This document shows, one piece after another, positions 44,385-53,822 of a stretch of DNA of 64,000 nt; position 1 is the stretch's first letter; the number at the start of each line of letters is the position of its first letter. Both the position numbers and the translations under genes were made by a program. The notes under the pieces are model-generated. The model searched no databases, had not been told where the DNA came from, and saw only the letters and a list, made by a program, of their open reading frames with translations. The DNA is from Methylopila sp. 73B (GTDB taxonomy: Bacteria > Pseudomonadota > Alphaproteobacteria > Rhizobiales > Methylopilaceae), in the NCBI RefSeq assembly GCF_000526315.1, contig NZ_JAFV01000001.1:3226501-3290500 (forward strand). Direction: 5' to 3'.

Positions 44385-45134
44385 ATGAGGGTCCTCGTCC
44401 TTCGCCCGGAACGCGCTGCGGAACGCACCGCCCGCGCGCTCGAGGCGCGCGGGATGACGGCGATCCTCGCGCCCGTGCTCGCGATCGAGACACTCGACGC
44501 GGCCATTCCCGACGTCGCCTATGGCGCCGTGCTCGCGACCAGCGCCAACGGCCTGCGCAAGCTCAAGGACCGGCCGGAAATCGGCCGACTGCGCGGGGTT
44601 CCGCTGATCGCCGTCGGCGACCGCACGGCGGAGGCCGGCCGCGAGGCGGGCTTCGCCGTCGTGCACGTCGCCGAGGGCGACGGCCGGTCGCTGGTGGCGG
44701 ACGCCGCCGCGCGGTTCCCGGCGCCCTCGCGTTTCCTGCACGCCGCCGGCGCGGACCGGGCTTTCGACGTGGCGGGCGCGCTTGCCGCGCACGGCCATGC
44801 GGTCGACGTGGTCGAGCTCTATCGAGCGACCGCGGCCCCCGCCCTGCCGGACACGGCGCGAGCCGCGCTTTCCGCCGGCGAGGTCGACGCCGTGCTGCAC
44901 CACTCCCGCCGCATCGCCGAGACTTTCTTGATGCTTGCAGCCGGCGCGGGGCTTACGGAGGCGATCCGTCCCCTGCCCCACGCGGCGCTGGCGCTGCGGG
45001 TGGCGGAGCCTCTGCTCGCGGCCGGTTGTCCCATCGTAGCGGTCGCGGCGCGACCGGACGAAGGCGCCTTGCTCGACGCACTCGCCGGCGTGATCAACCC
45101 CGGCTCGCAATCCGGGGGCGAGCGTTCTAATTAG
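44385..45134 (+). CDS. hemD: Uroporphyrinogen-III synthase
   Basis: A 249-residue enzyme that cyclises hydroxymethylbilane and inverts ring D. Sequence conservation in HemD is low, but the MRVLVLRPERAAERTARAL start, LATSANGLRKL, IAVGDRTAEAGREAGF and AVLHHSRRIAETF segments match the two-domain fold. It lies 12 bp after hemC, the pathway's preceding enzyme. Confidence 0.92.
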   Translation: MRVLVLRPERAAERTARALEARGMTAILAPVLAIETLDAAIPDVAYGAVLATSANGLRKLKDRPEIGRLRGVPLIAVGDRTAEAGREAGFAVVHVAEGDGRSLVADAAARFPAPSRFLHAAGADRAFDVAGALAAHGHAVDVVELYRATAAPALPDTARAALSAGEVDAVLHHSRRIAETFLMLAAGAGLTEAIRPLPHAALALRVAEPLLAAGCPIVAVAARPDEGALLDALAGVINPGSQSGGERSN

Positions 45135-45195
45135 GAAGCGGCGGACGCCCGGAGACGGACGGCCCGATCTTCCCGTGACCAGTCAGGAGCGGCCT

Positions 45196-46773
45196 ATGGC
45201 GGACCCCAAAGGACCCGAGACCACGACCGGCGGCGGCGCGCCCTCCGCGCGGCCGAAGGCTCCGACGCTCGACCTGAAGGCCGCCGACGTGACGCCCAAG
45301 GATGCGGCGAAGGACCCGCCCTCCGCGACGACGACGCCCGCCGCCGCCAAGGACGCGCCCAAGCCTTCCAGCCCGAGCGCGCCACAGCCGGGCGCCGCAT
45401 CGCCCGCAGGCTCGCCCGAGATCAAGGCGGCTGACGTCAAGCCGGCGTCCCCGGTCGCCGCAGCTCCCGCGTCGGCCGGCCCGACGTCGTCCGGCGTTCC
45501 CGGCGCCCGTCCCGCTGGCGCGACGCCGAGCTTCGGCGGGGCGAAACCGACCGAAACCGCCGCGCCCAAGCCAGGTGCCGCCACGGGCCCAGACATGTCC
45601 AAGACCGGCGCCAGACCCGAGTCCTCGAAGCCGGACCTTGGCAAGAGCGAGCCCGGCAAGCCGGCCGACCTCAAGTCTTCGGATTTCAAGCCTGTCGATC
45701 CGAAACCTGCGGACACGGGCGCCCCGACTCGCGTCGCGGCGGCTGTGACGCCGGCGCGCGGCGGCGCGGGGGTGCTGGGGCTCGCTGGGTCCGCGCTGTT
45801 CGGCGCCGCGATCGCGCTGGGCGTGGTCGCGCTTTATGGCCAGGAGCTGATCGGCGGGGACGGGACCCAGTCGACGCGCGTCGCGGCCGTCGAGAGCAAG
45901 CTCGATTCGGTCGGCCGCGATGTGGCCGCTCTCCGCGAACGTTCGGGCCAGACCGCCCAGACCGCCGACACCTCAGCGATCGAAGCCCGCATCTCCGAGC
46001 TCGCCCTGACGATCGACGGCTCCGGCGCGCGCGTCGCGGCGCTCGAGGGCGAAATCCGCGGCCTCGCGGGTCGCGAGCAGGCGCCGACCGTGGACCCTGG
46101 CGCCGTCGACGCCCTCGCGAAGCGGGTCGACGGCCTTGAGGCCAAGATCGCCCAGGCGCCGACCCGCGAAGCGATCGCCGAACTCGGCGCCAGGATCGAC
46201 GCCGCGGTGAAGCCGCTGGACGAGAAGATCGCCGCGCTCGACGCCGCGCTCAAGGCCCGCCCGGTGGGCGATCCCGCGGCGCGGCTGGTGACCGCCTTCG
46301 CCGCCATCGACCAGGCCGTCGTAGCCGGGAGGCCGTTCCCGGCCGAACTCGCCGCCGCCAAGGCGGCCGGCGGCGACGTCGCTACGCTCGAGCCCTATGC
46401 GGCGGGCGGCGCGCCCACCAAGGCCGCGCTCGGCGCCGAGCTTCAGGACGTGATGGCGAAGCTGCCGCCGCTCAAGCCAACGGCCGACGCGTCCGTGTTC
46501 GACCGCCTCGTCGCGAGCGCGGGTTCGGTGGTCAAGGTCACGCCGGCGACCGCGCCGGCCGGATCGGCGCCTGCGGACGTGCGCGCCCGGGTGGCCGCGA
46601 AGGCTTCCGCCGGCGACGTCGAGGGCGCCCTCGCCGACATCGAGGCGCTCGATCCGGACGCCAAGGCCGCCACGGCCGCTTGGGCGGACAAGGCGAAAGC
46701 CCGTCTCGCCGCCGACGAGGCCCTCGCCACCGCCCGCACCGCCGCGCTTGCGCGCCTTGGCGCCACCGACTGA
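45196..46773 (+). CDS. Alphaproteobacterial Mic60/mitofilin-like membrane protein
   Basis: A 525-residue protein. The first about 190 residues are a Pro/Ala/Lys-rich disordered region with repeated AAD-type and KP-rich segments. One transmembrane helix follows (about 193-215, GVLGLAGSALFGAAIALGVVAL). Then a coiled-coil (about 225-350) and a C-terminal mitofilin-like domain. Alphaproteobacterial Mic60 homologues, relatives of the mitochondrial crista protein, are known to lie in this hemC-hemD-x-hemY position. The ATG at 45196 is preferred over a GTG at 45175 because CAGGAG precedes it at good spacing. Confidence 0.85.
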   Translation: MADPKGPETTTGGGAPSARPKAPTLDLKAADVTPKDAAKDPPSATTTPAAAKDAPKPSSPSAPQPGAASPAGSPEIKAADVKPASPVAAAPASAGPTSSGVPGARPAGATPSFGGAKPTETAAPKPGAATGPDMSKTGARPESSKPDLGKSEPGKPADLKSSDFKPVDPKPADTGAPTRVAAAVTPARGGAGVLGLAGSALFGAAIALGVVALYGQELIGGDGTQSTRVAAVESKLDSVGRDVAALRERSGQTAQTADTSAIEARISELALTIDGSGARVAALEGEIRGLAGREQAPTVDPGAVDALAKRVDGLEAKIAQAPTREAIAELGARIDAAVKPLDEKIAALDAALKARPVGDPAARLVTAFAAIDQAVVAGRPFPAELAAAKAAGGDVATLEPYAAGGAPTKAALGAELQDVMAKLPPLKPTADASVFDRLVASAGSVVKVTPATAPAGSAPADVRARVAAKASAGDVEGALADIEALDPDAKAATAAWADKAKARLAADEALATARTAALARLGATD

Positions 46774-46785
46774 GGTCCATCGAAC

Positions 46786-48483
46786 ATGGTTCGCGTTCTG
46801 ATTTACCTCGTTCTTGTCGGGGTCTTCGCCTTCGGCGCCGTCTGGGTCGTCGACCGTCCCGGCGAGCTGGTGCTCACCTGGCAGGGCTACCGCGTCGAGA
46901 CCAGCGTCGCGGTCGCGCTCGCCTTCGTGGCGGCGCTCGTCTGCGCCACCGTGGTGCTGTGGAACGTGATGCGCTGGATCCTCGCGGGACCCGAGGCCTT
47001 CGCGCTGTTCCGGCGCAACCAGCGCCGCGCCAAGGGCTACAAGGCGATCGCGCGCGGCGTGGTGGCGGTCGGCACCGGCGACGCCCGCCAGGCCGGGCGC
47101 GAGGCCTCCGAGGCCCGGCGCCTGCTCGGAAAGGAGCCGCTGACGCTGGTGCTGGCGGCGCAGGCCGCGCAGCTCGCCGGCGACCGCACCGGCGCGGAAG
47201 CCGCCTTCCGCGCCATGACCGATTCGCCCGAGACGCGCTCGCTCGGCCTGCGCGGGTTGTTCGTCGAAGCCGAACGCCGCGGCGACCGCGCAGGCGCCAA
47301 GGCGCTCGCCGAGGAGGCCGCGCGCCAGTCGCCCGAGACGCCCTGGGCGGGCCAGGCGCTGTTCGACTTCCAGTGCGCGGAGCGCGACTGGGGCGGGGCG
47401 CTGTCGACGCTCGAACGGCTCTCCGCCAACCGCTTGATGGACAAGGCCGAGGTGAAGCGCCGACGCGCCGTGTTGCTGACGGCCCAGGCGACCGACGGCG
47501 CGGCCGCCGATCCCGCGCTCGCCGTGAAACGCGCCCGTGAGGCGCACGGCCTCGCGCCGGACTTCGTGCCCGCGGCGGCGCTGGCCGGGCGTCTGCTCGC
47601 CGAGCAGGGCGACGCGCGCAAGGCCTCGAAGATCGTCGAGGCGACCTGGGCCAAGGCGCCCCATCCGGATCTCGCCGAGGTCTACGTGCACGCGAAGCCT
47701 GGCGATCCGGCGCTCGCCAAGCTGAAGCGCGCCAAGACCCTCGCCGAGCGCTCCGGGGACGATCCGGAAGGGCTGCTGGCGGTCGCCCGCGCCGCGATCG
47801 CGGCGCGCGAGTTCGAGACCGCCCGCGCCGCCGCCGACAAGCTGATCTCGATCCGCCCGACCGCGCGCGCCTGCCTGCTGATGGCGGAGCTCGAGGACAT
47901 CGAGAACGGCGACACCGGCAGCGCCCGCCAGTGGCTCGCCCGGGCGCTGCGCGCGGCGCGCGACCCGGCCTGGGTCGCCGACGGCGTGGCCAGCGACACA
48001 TGGGCGCCCGTGTCGCCCGTCACCGGCCGGCTCGACGCCTTTGTCTGGAAGGTTCCGGTCGAGGAGACGCGGCCCAAGCTCGCCGCGGACGCTTGGCTCG
48101 ACCAGCGGCCGGGCGCCGACGCCAGCATGATCGCGCCCAGCGCGCCGTCTTCGGTGCTGCCGCGCAAGATGCCGGAGTTGATGGACCCCGCGGATGCGCC
48201 GCCGGCCGCGCAGGCGGTCTCCCCAAAGTCCGTCGTTTCGAAGGTGGACGCGCCCAAGACCGAGCCGGCGAAGACCGGATTGGTTGAGGTGGTCCCGCCC
48301 CCGAAGACCGAGACTCCCGCCGTCGCGGCGGCCCTGCCGACGCCGCCGAAGCCCATGGCGGCCAAGCCGACGGCGGCCGTGTTCCCGCTCACCCGGGCGC
48401 CCGACGATCCGGGCCCCGCCGCCGCCGAGCCTGTCGACGCGGTCGCGACCAAGCGGTTTCCCGCGGACCGGCCGAGCTTCTAG
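46786..48483 (+). CDS. hemY: HemY-family tetratricopeptide membrane protein
   Basis: A 565-residue protein of the proteobacterial HemY_N family (not the Gram-positive oxidase of the same name). Two N-terminal membrane helices (VLIYLVLVGVFAFGAVWVV and VAVALAFVAALVCATVVL) are followed by TPR-like helices in the cytoplasm or periplasm (about 110-370), including FNFQCAERDW-type repeats. The last 150 residues are Pro/Ala/Lys-rich and low-complexity. Function in haem synthesis is presumed from its constant linkage to hemCD. It starts 12 bp after mic60. Confidence 0.9.
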   Translation: MVRVLIYLVLVGVFAFGAVWVVDRPGELVLTWQGYRVETSVAVALAFVAALVCATVVLWNVMRWILAGPEAFALFRRNQRRAKGYKAIARGVVAVGTGDARQAGREASEARRLLGKEPLTLVLAAQAAQLAGDRTGAEAAFRAMTDSPETRSLGLRGLFVEAERRGDRAGAKALAEEAARQSPETPWAGQALFDFQCAERDWGGALSTLERLSANRLMDKAEVKRRRAVLLTAQATDGAAADPALAVKRAREAHGLAPDFVPAAALAGRLLAEQGDARKASKIVEATWAKAPHPDLAEVYVHAKPGDPALAKLKRAKTLAERSGDDPEGLLAVARAAIAAREFETARAAADKLISIRPTARACLLMAELEDIENGDTGSARQWLARALRAARDPAWVADGVASDTWAPVSPVTGRLDAFVWKVPVEETRPKLAADAWLDQRPGADASMIAPSAPSSVLPRKMPELMDPADAPPAAQAVSPKSVVSKVDAPKTEPAKTGLVEVVPPPKTETPAVAAALPTPPKPMAAKPTAAVFPLTRAPDDPGPAAAEPVDAVATKRFPADRPSF

Positions 48484-48549
48484 CCTTCGGCCTCACCTTG
48501 TCCCACGACGCTCCGCGCCGCATTTAGGAGCGACTCGAGGACAAGACTC

Positions 48550-50787
48550 ATGACACGGCCCGAACCCGCACACGCCTTCGCCGCCGACGCCTCCGCGCCG
48601 GCGAGCGTGACGCTCGACGTCGAGGGCATGCACTGCGCCGCCTGCGCGGAGCGGATCGAGCGCGTGCTGGGCCGCACGCCGGGAATAGCCTCGGCCGTCG
48701 TGAACCTGCCGCTGGAGCGCGCCGACGTCCGCTTCGACGGACCGGCCGATCCCGCCGCCGCCGTCGCCGCGGTGCGGCGCGCCGGCTACGACGCCCATGT
48801 TCGCCCGTCGGGTTCGCAAGCGCGGCGCGCGGCCGACGAGGCCCGCGCGGTCGCCCGTCGCGCCGACGAGCGGCGCACCACCGCCCTGCTGATCATGACG
48901 GCGGTGCTGGGCGCGCCTTTCCTCGTCGAAATGGCGGGCATGGCGGTGGGCGCCCATGGTCTGCTGCCCCCTTGGTTGCAGCTTGCGCTCGCCACCCCCG
49001 TCCAGCTGCTCGTCGGGGCGCGCTTCTACCGCGGCGCCTGGGCGGCGTTGCGGGGCGGCGCCGCCAACATGGACGTGCTGGTCGCCCTCGGCGCCACCGC
49101 CGCCTATGGCTGGAGCGCGGTCGAGGTGCTCGCCTATGGCGGACATGGACCTCTGTATTTTGAAGCCGCGGTCGCCGTGCTCGGCTTCGTGCTGCTTGGC
49201 AACCTGCTTCAAGCGCGCGCCACCGCCGGGGCCAGCGCGGCGCTCACTTCGCTCGGCGAACTCACTCCGGCGCACGCTCGCCTCCACCGGCCCGACGGCC
49301 GCGAGGAGGACGTCGCGGTGGAGGCCCTGCACGCCGGCGACATCGTGCGGGTGCGGCCGGGTGAGCGTTTTCCGGTGGACGGTCTGGTCGTGGAGGGGCG
49401 TAGCGACGCCGACGAGCAGCTCGTCACGGGTGAGAGCAAGCCGGTCGCCAAGGCCGCGGGCGACGCCGTGATCGCCGGGGCGATGAACGGCTCCGGGTCG
49501 CTGCTTGTAGAGGCCTCCGCCGTCGGCGAGGACGCCACCCCGGCCCGCATCGGCCGGCTGGTGGCGCGCGCGCAGCTCGCCAAGGCGCCCGTGCAACGAC
49601 TCGTGGACAGGGTCACCGCGGTGTTCGTGCCGGTGGTGGTCGGGATCGCAGCCCTAACCTTCGTCGGCTGGCTGCTTGCTGGGGCCGGAGCCGGCGCGGC
49701 GCTGGGTCACGCCATCGCGGTGCTCGTCATCGCCTGCCCCTGCGCGCTCGGCCTCGCGACCCCCGCGGCGCTCGTCGCCGGCACCGGCGCGGGCGCGCGC
49801 GCCGGCATCCTGGTGCGCGACATCGAAGCGCTCGAGCGCGCGGCGCGGATCGACACCGTCGTGTTCGACAAGACGGGAACGCTGACCGCGGGCAGGCCCG
49901 CCCTGGTGGCCTCCGAGGCGCTCGACGGCGACGGCCAGAGGCTGGTCGCTCTTGCGGCCGCGATCGAGCGGGGGTCGGAGCATCCGCTCGCGCACGCCGT
50001 CGTCGAAGCCGCCGAGGGTCAGGGCCTCGACATTCCCGTCGCCCATGACATCCGCGCCGTGTCCGGCGAGGGAATCACCGGCACCGTCGACGGGTCCAAG
50101 ATCGCCATCGGCGGCGTGCGGTTGCTGACGGAGATCGGGGCCCACACCGCGCCCATCGAGGCGATGCTCGCGCGCCACGCCGCCGAAGGCCGCACCGCCG
50201 TGGCGATCTCGGAGGGACGCCGCGCCAAGGGCGTGCTGGCGTTCTCCGACGCCGCCCGGCCGAACGCCGCGGAAGCCGTGCGCCGGCTGCGCGACGACGG
50301 CATCGAGATCGTGATGCTGACCGGCGATTCGGCGGAAGCGGCGGCCCCCATCGCGCGCGGCGTCGGCATCGAGCGCGTCGAGGCCGGCGCCCGCCCGGCC
50401 GACAAGCTCGCGACGATCGCGCGCCTTCAGGCGGAAGGTCGCGTCGTCGCGATGGTCGGTGACGGGATCAACGACGCCCCGGCGCTCGCGGCCGCCGACA
50501 TCGGCGTCGCCATGGGCGGCGGCGCGGACGTGGCGCTCGAGACCGCGGGGATCGCGCTGTTACGCCCGGACCTGCTTCTCGCTCCCGCAGCACTGTCGCT
50601 TTCGCGCCGCACCGTGGCGACAATCCGCCAGAACCTCGTCTGGGCCTTCGCCTACAACGTGGTAGGCCTGCCCCTTGCGGCTCTTGGCTTTTTATCGCCC
50701 GCGATCGCCGGCGCCGCCATGGCGCTGTCCTCCGTGAGCGTGGTCCTCAATGCCTTGAGGCTTTCCCGTTGGAGAATGGATCCTTAA
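48550..50787 (+). CDS. copA: Copper-type heavy metal P-type ATPase
   Basis: A 745-residue P1B ATPase. The N-terminus has one heavy-metal-associated domain with GMHCAAC (Cys29 and Cys32). Eight membrane helices include CPC at 396-398 (IACPCALGLATP), the copper/silver-type metal site. The phosphorylation motif DKTGT begins at Asp440; the hinge is GDGINDAPALAAADIGVAMG. It exports Cu+ (or Ag+) from the cytosol in its known relatives. It lies 66 bp after hemY, but there is no regulator or chaperone nearby. Confidence 0.93.
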   Translation: MTRPEPAHAFAADASAPASVTLDVEGMHCAACAERIERVLGRTPGIASAVVNLPLERADVRFDGPADPAAAVAAVRRAGYDAHVRPSGSQARRAADEARAVARRADERRTTALLIMTAVLGAPFLVEMAGMAVGAHGLLPPWLQLALATPVQLLVGARFYRGAWAALRGGAANMDVLVALGATAAYGWSAVEVLAYGGHGPLYFEAAVAVLGFVLLGNLLQARATAGASAALTSLGELTPAHARLHRPDGREEDVAVEALHAGDIVRVRPGERFPVDGLVVEGRSDADEQLVTGESKPVAKAAGDAVIAGAMNGSGSLLVEASAVGEDATPARIGRLVARAQLAKAPVQRLVDRVTAVFVPVVVGIAALTFVGWLLAGAGAGAALGHAIAVLVIACPCALGLATPAALVAGTGAGARAGILVRDIEALERAARIDTVVFDKTGTLTAGRPALVASEALDGDGQRLVALAAAIERGSEHPLAHAVVEAAEGQGLDIPVAHDIRAVSGEGITGTVDGSKIAIGGVRLLTEIGAHTAPIEAMLARHAAEGRTAVAISEGRRAKGVLAFSDAARPNAAEAVRRLRDDGIEIVMLTGDSAEAAAPIARGVGIERVEAGARPADKLATIARLQAEGRVVAMVGDGINDAPALAAADIGVAMGGGADVALETAGIALLRPDLLLAPAALSLSRRTVATIRQNLVWAFAYNVVGLPLAALGFLSPAIAGAAMALSSVSVVLNALRLSRWRMDP

Positions 50788-50848
50788 TCCCTCCAGGCGC
50801 GTTATAGGCGCGTCACACGGGCGTTTGCGTCTCTCGGGGGTTCTTAAA

Positions 50849-51292
50849 ATGCGCGTCGCGATCTTCTTCTCGGCGATCCTGCTCTTCGTGCTCGCCGTCG
50901 CTCTGCTGCCGATGAGCGGACCGGCCGAGGCGGTCACCAAATCCGGAGAGCCGATCGTGGTGCGCAGCGCCCATGGCGTGATCCCGACGGTCCAGGCGCT
51001 CGAGGCCTCCCTCCGCCGCCGCGGCGTCTCCACGGTCGTGAAGGTCGAGCAGTCCGCCTCCGCGACCCTGGTGCTCTTCGCGGACCCCCATCACACCGCC
51101 GACGCCTCCGCCCGGGCGCTTGACGCGCTCGACCTGCCGCTGCGCGCGCTGGTCTACATGGAAGGCGACTTCGTCTCGATCGCCTATGACGACCCGAAGG
51201 CGCTGGTCAAGCGCCATGGGCTGAGCGCCGACGAAGCCGCCGCCGCCGGTCGCGCGGTCGCCGCCGTGGTGGCCGAGGCCGCCGGCTCCTGA
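50849..51292 (+). CDS. DUF302-family exported protein
   Basis: A 147-residue protein with an N-terminal hydrophobic signal or anchor (MRVAIFFSAILLFVLAVALLP). The rest matches DUF302: a helix (ALEASLRRRGVSTVVKVEQSASA), then LVLFADPHHT, LDLPLRALVYMEGDFVSIAYDDP. Function is unknown; DUF302 genes often accompany metal or redox systems, which fits the copper ATPase 61 bp upstream. The ATG at 50849 is chosen over a TTG at 50825 as it places the signal at the N-terminus. A hairpin at 51309-51330 (GCCGGCGC/GCGCCGGC) lies just beyond its stop. Confidence 0.8.
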   Translation: MRVAIFFSAILLFVLAVALLPMSGPAEAVTKSGEPIVVRSAHGVIPTVQALEASLRRRGVSTVVKVEQSASATLVLFADPHHTADASARALDALDLPLRALVYMEGDFVSIAYDDPKALVKRHGLSADEAAAAGRAVAAVVAEAAGS

Positions 51293-51308
51293 CAGAGGCT
51301 TCTCCGCC

Positions 51309-51330
51309 GCCGGCGCTCTCCCGCGCCGGC
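51309..51330 (+). terminator. Hairpin after the DUF302 gene
   Basis: GCCGGCGC pairs with GCGCCGGC around a 6-base loop. No T run follows, so intrinsic termination is only possible. Confidence 0.45.
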
Positions 51331-51429
51331 GCGGACACGTGATCAGTCGCGTGCGTCTTGGCCTTCTCGCGACCGAAATCGCACTATATCACGAAGCTCC
51401 ACCGTCCTTCCTCGACGCTTGAGAGCTTC

Positions 51430-53064
51430 ATGTCCCGCCGGCCTTCGCCCGACGCCTCCTCCGTTTCCCTCCTCGACCGCCGTGCGTTGCTGCAGATCGG
51501 CCTCGCCGCTCAGGCGGCGATCGCCTTCGGGACGCCCGCCTTTGCGCAGGGCGCAGCCGGCGACGATCTGAAGTTCGGTCCGGCAGAGCCCTTCTCCTAC
51601 GACGGGCTGAAGACGCTCGCGAAGGGGAAGGCGGCGAAACCCTACGCCGAGCCTCCGCGTCCGAATCCGGAGATCGTCCGGAAGATCGACTACGACGCCC
51701 ACGGCAAGCTGAAGTTCAACCCGGAGCACGCACTCTACGGCAAATCGCCGGGCGCCTATCCCATCACCTTCATGCACGTCGGCCAGTTCTTCCCCAAGAC
51801 GGTCCGCATGCACGCGGTCGCCGAAGGCAAGTCGCGCGAGATCCTCTACGATCCCGCCTACTTCGACATGCCGGCCGATCACGTCGCCAAGGGCCTCCCG
51901 CCGCAGCCGTCGGCCTACGCGGGCCTCTGGATCCGCGAGGCCAAGGATCAGGTCACCGACAAGGGCGACTGGAAGACGCGCGAGCCCTTCGCGACCTTCC
52001 TCGGCGCGTCCTACTTCCGCGCCATCGGGGGCAAGGGACAGGTCGGCATGTCCGCGCGCGGCGTGGCGCTGTTCCCTCAGCCCGGCGCGGCGGAAGAGTT
52101 CCCGGACTTCACGGCGTTCTGGTTCGAGCCGGCCAAGGCCGACGGCGACCCGGTCACGGTCTACGCGCTGCTCGACGGTCCGTCGCTCGCCGGCGCCTAT
52201 CGCTTCCTGATCCATCGCACCGCCGGCACGCTGATGGAGATCGAAGCGACGGTGACCATGCGCCAGGACGTGCCGCGGCTCGGGCTCGCCGCGCTGACCT
52301 CGATGTACTGGTTCTCGGAGGCGCAGAAGCCGTCGCTGATCGACTGGCGCCCCGAGGTGCACGACTCCGACGGCCTCGCCATGTGGACCGGCGCAGGCGA
52401 GCGGATCTGGCGGCCGCTGAACAACCCGCCGCGCATCATGACCTCGAGCTTCACCGACGAACGACCGCGCGGCTTCGGCCTTCTGCAGCGCGACCGGGTG
52501 TTCGACCATTATCAGGACGGCGTGAAGTACCAGGACCGCCCTTCGACCTGGATCGAGCCGGTGGGCGATTGGGGCAAGGGCGTCGTTCAGCTCGTGGAGC
52601 TGCCGACCGACGACGAGATCCACGACAACGTGGTGGCCTACTGGATCCCCTCGGAGCCCACCAAGGCGGGCGACACCGTCGCGCTGGCCTACAAGCTGCA
52701 CTGGCTGGACGAAGAGCCCTACCCCCCCCCGCTCGGCCGCGTGGTGGCCACCAGGCTTGGCCGGGGCGGCCAGCCCGGCCTGCCGCGGCCGCCCGGCGTG
52801 CGCAAGTTCATGATCGAGTTTCTGGGCGGGCCGTTAACCGACATCCCCTACGGCCAGACCGTGGAGCCCGTGCTCTGGGCGTCCCGCGGGACCTTCTCCT
52901 ACGTCTTCGCCGAGGCGGTCCCGAGCGACGTGCCGGGCCATTGGCGCGCACAGTTCGACCTGACGGCGGAAGGGCCGGAGCCGGTCGAGATGCGCTGCTA
53001 CATGAAGGTCGGAGACAGGGTTCTGACCGAGACGTGGCTGTACCAGTACATCCCGCCGGCCTGA
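51430..53064 (+). CDS. Periplasmic glucan biosynthesis protein (OpgG/OpgD family)
   Basis: A 544-residue periplasmic protein of the MdoG/OpgG family, for synthesis or modification of osmoregulated periplasmic glucans. The N-terminus has a twin-arginine-like export signal (LDRRALLQIGLAAQAAIAFG), more typical of OpgD. Family segments are HVGQFFPKTVRMH, GASYFRAIGGKGQVGMSARG, YWFSEAQKPSLIDWRPEVHDSDGL and FTDERPRGFGLLQRDR. A C9 run occurs in the coding sequence at 52722-52730. Whether it is OpgG or OpgD is not clear. No opgH partner is in the window. Confidence 0.9.
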   Translation: MSRRPSPDASSVSLLDRRALLQIGLAAQAAIAFGTPAFAQGAAGDDLKFGPAEPFSYDGLKTLAKGKAAKPYAEPPRPNPEIVRKIDYDAHGKLKFNPEHALYGKSPGAYPITFMHVGQFFPKTVRMHAVAEGKSREILYDPAYFDMPADHVAKGLPPQPSAYAGLWIREAKDQVTDKGDWKTREPFATFLGASYFRAIGGKGQVGMSARGVALFPQPGAAEEFPDFTAFWFEPAKADGDPVTVYALLDGPSLAGAYRFLIHRTAGTLMEIEATVTMRQDVPRLGLAALTSMYWFSEAQKPSLIDWRPEVHDSDGLAMWTGAGERIWRPLNNPPRIMTSSFTDERPRGFGLLQRDRVFDHYQDGVKYQDRPSTWIEPVGDWGKGVVQLVELPTDDEIHDNVVAYWIPSEPTKAGDTVALAYKLHWLDEEPYPPPLGRVVATRLGRGGQPGLPRPPGVRKFMIEFLGGPLTDIPYGQTVEPVLWASRGTFSYVFAEAVPSDVPGHWRAQFDLTAEGPEPVEMRCYMKVGDRVLTETWLYQYIPPA

Positions 53065-53130
53065 TTTCGGCGACGCTTCGCACGTCGCGCCTTGCATTCG
53101 GAGCGCCCTTTCGGTAGAGGGTGCGCCGTC

Positions 53131-53206
53131 GCCGCTTTAGCTCAGTTGGTAGAGCACGTCATTCGTAATGACGGGGTCGCGTGTTCGAGTCACGCAAGCG
53201 GCACCA
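53131..53206 (+). tRNA. tRNA-Thr, anticodon CGU
   Basis: A complete cloverleaf of 76 nucleotides. The acceptor GCCGCTT pairs with AAGCGGC, the D-loop is GCTCAGTTGGTAGAGC, the anticodon stem CGTCA/TGACG has loop TTCGTAA (anticodon CGT, reading ACG) and the T-arm GCGTG/CACGC has TTCGAGT. The terminal CCA is encoded. It stands alone between the glucan gene and the TerB-like gene; no integrase is nearby. Confidence 0.96.
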
Positions 53207-53333
53207 CCCCTTTCATCGAAATCGCGTCAGTGTCGCTTCCGCGTCCTACCGGACGTCGAACGCGGCCGTCTATACCTTCGTTGACGCCCTGCGGGACGGA
53301 CGCCGATCGGCGTCCTGGGCGGAGCGGGGACCC

Positions 53334-53822
53334 ATGTTCGACAGTCTGCGGCATTTCATGAACGAGCTCGCCGGGAGCGGCGAGGACGCGGCCGAGCCGT
53401 TTTCGGTGTCCGACCACCGCGTCGCGGCTGCGGCGCTGATGGTCCACCTGCTGGGCGTGGACGGCGTCGTCGAGGAGCAGGAGCGCGACGCGTTGCACGG
53501 CATCGTGCGGACGCGGTTCGGCCTGTCGGAAAGCGAGACCGACGAGCTTCTCGCCCTCGCCCGCCAGCGCGATCAGGAAGCGGTCGACCTCTACGCCTTC
53601 ACGAGCGTGCTCAAGCGCTCTCTGGACGCGGAGGGACGGGCCGGCGTCATCGAGATGATGTGGGAGCTCGTGTTCTCGGACGGCGCGGTCAATGAGCTCG
53701 AGGACAACGTGGTGTGGCGCGTCGCCGAACTGCTCGGCGTTTCGACGCGCGAACGCGTCGAGTTGAAGCGGCGGATCGCCGCCCGCGCGCATCCGTTGTC
53801 GGACACGCCCGTCAAGGACTGA
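53334..53822 (+). CDS. TerB-like protein
   Basis: A 162-residue helical protein of the TerB (tellurite resistance/co-chaperone-like) fold. Two Asp-rich metal-binding-like turns are seen: LLGVDGVVEEQERDAL and LVFSDGAVNELEDNVVWRVAELLGV. These are the paired D-x-x-x-x-E sites of TerB. No other ter genes are present, so tellurite resistance is unlikely; the family is widespread as single genes of unknown role. The ATG at 53334 was chosen as the start of the conserved helix (DSLRHFMNELAG). Confidence 0.85.
   Translation: MFDSLRHFMNELAGSGEDAAEPFSVSDHRVAAAALMVHLLGVDGVVEEQERDALHGIVRTRFGLSESETDELLALARQRDQEAVDLYAFTSVLKRSLDAEGRAGVIEMMWELVFSDGAVNELEDNVVWRVAELLGVSTRERVELKRRIAARAHPLSDTPVKD

Noticed and set aside
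53131-53206. tRNA-Thr as an integration site
   Set aside because: No integrase, no duplicated tRNA 3' end and no change of composition in the next 2 kb.
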